From: Strigamia acuminata
Taxonomy: Eukaryota > Arthropoda > Chilopoda > Geophilomorpha > Linotaeniidae
Direction of reading: 5' to 3'
Length of the DNA stretch: 64,000 nucleotides
NCBI GenBank assembly: GCA_949358305.1
Contig: OX442314.1
Span: 8,177,060-8,241,059 of the forward strand
Both the position numbers and the translations under genes were made by a program. Below the pieces are notes generated by a model. That model was not told the DNA's origin, searched no databases, and saw only the letters and a program-made list of their open reading frames with translations. Of this stretch, positions 63,638 to 64,000 are shown piece by piece (the stretch's first letter is position 1; each line of letters opens with the position of its first letter).

Positions 63638-64000
63638 GGAAACTGCCAGGGCTTAAAGCAGTGGGGACATAATGCGATGCGTTTTTCAATATCACGCATG
63701 TACCATCTGTCCTTCCGATTGCGCACCCACTCAGCTCCGGGTGGCAACGGTGTTGTCGGAGGATTAGCCGTATTGGCGAAGGTATGGGCAGAATGTCCAC
63801 ATTGTGCCGCCCCCACAGCCGGAGTAGGTTTATTCTCCGAGACCTTCACAGACGCGTTTATTTGCGGCTCTGGCACTCTCGAAGGTACAACACTAACAAC
63901 GGACTGCCCAGCAACACTCTGCAGGTCCTCACTCGTAGCCCCAAACACTTCTGCCAACGCAACCAATTTCCGTTTATCAAACTGGAAGCGATCAGGCGGA
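63571..64000 (-). CDS. Gag C-terminal part, cut by the window edge
   Basis: The frame is open from the right edge and ends with TAA at 63571. Pro/Ser/Val-rich sequence is followed by WVRNRKDRWYMRDIEKR and a single LCPHCF pair of cysteines (C-x2-C), with an earlier CGHSAHTF. No standard CCHC knuckle is seen. It is called gag from its place directly before pol and the frameshift overlap; capsid and matrix parts would be outside the window. Confidence 0.7.
   Translation of the reverse strand, partial: PPDRFQFDKRKLVALAEVFGATSEDLQSVAGQSVVSVVPSRVPEPQINASVKVSENKPTPAVGAAQCGHSAHTFANTANPPTTPLPPGAEWVRNRKDRWYMRDIEKRIALCPHCFKPWQFPGNDQGPLSKPSNGKAADPKPR
63584..63637 (-). promoter_or_regulatory. -1 ribosomal frameshift signal, gag to pol
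   Basis: On the minus strand, GGGAAAC (63637-63631) is read G GGA AAC in the gag frame, a canonical X XXY YYZ slippery heptamer. Five nucleotides later GGGTCC (63625-63620) can pair with GGACCC (63589-63584), a 6-bp stem with a 30-nt loop. Shifting -1 here leads into the open pol frame 56 nt before the gag stop. Confidence 0.65.

Larger units (their letters stand above)
54439..64000 (-). mobile_element. Ty3/gypsy LTR retrotransposon, incomplete at the right window edge
   Basis: On the minus strand the order is gag end, pol (protease, RT, RNase H, AT-hook linker, integrase), ORF3 and 3' LTR. The 5' LTR, primer-binding site and most of gag lie outside the window. All visible ORFs are intact, so the copy looks young. 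Base composition is near 50% GC, unlike the AT-rich surroundings, and there are no minisatellites. The hexamer ACGCGT occurs about 25 times by eye. Confidence 0.9.

Overview
The window is AT-rich nuclear DNA of an animal. An arthropod or close relative is the best guess, because a Serrate/Jagged-type Notch-ligand exon, an animal legumain, an animal TDP1, secreted CS-alpha-beta peptides, a vertebrate/arthropod-type initiator tRNA and a Ty3/gypsy element sit among short GT-AG introns. I cannot name a species.

Layout. About 0.06-14 kb: the first coding exon of a Serrate/Jagged gene (minus strand, 2638-3012; the rest runs off the left edge), surrounded by long tandem arrays that alternate with short unique islands. 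14-39 kb: a gene-poor stretch of arrays, decayed transposon pieces, two 28S-rRNA-derived blocks and 5S-rRNA-derived SINE pieces, with at most one small Cys-rich secreted ORF (30804-31019). 39.8-43.8 kb: an initiator tRNA-Met gene (39807-39878), two intact genes for small secreted CS-alpha-beta (defensin-like) peptides, and a third, divergent copy broken by insertions; a duplicated block with a conserved 3' ORF flanks the cluster. 44.2-53.3 kb: two complete housekeeping genes in divergent orientation, legumain (11 coding exons, minus) and tyrosyl-DNA phosphodiesterase 1 (14 coding exons, plus). The TDP1 carries an N-terminal PBZ (poly-ADP-ribose-binding) zinc finger. 54.4-64 kb: most of a GC-richer Ty3/gypsy retrotransposon on the minus strand: 3' LTR, a third ORF of unknown function, pol, and the end of gag, cut by the right edge.

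Three patterns stand out. First, more than twenty minisatellite arrays have unit lengths that fall on about 20-21, 30-31 and 41-42 bp, that is 2, 3 and 4 DNA helical turns, with A- and T-tracts in phase, so the region should be strongly curved. Second, the gypsy element combines a -1 frameshift site, four AT-hooks between RNase H and integrase, an unfamiliar zinc-binding third ORF in the env position, and a large excess of the hexamer ACGCGT. Third, the peptide cluster shows cysteine loss in one paralog and death of another by transposon insertion, with the 2-bp target duplication still readable.

All exon boundaries, repeat units and motif counts were read by eye from the sequence. No alignment or database search was run.
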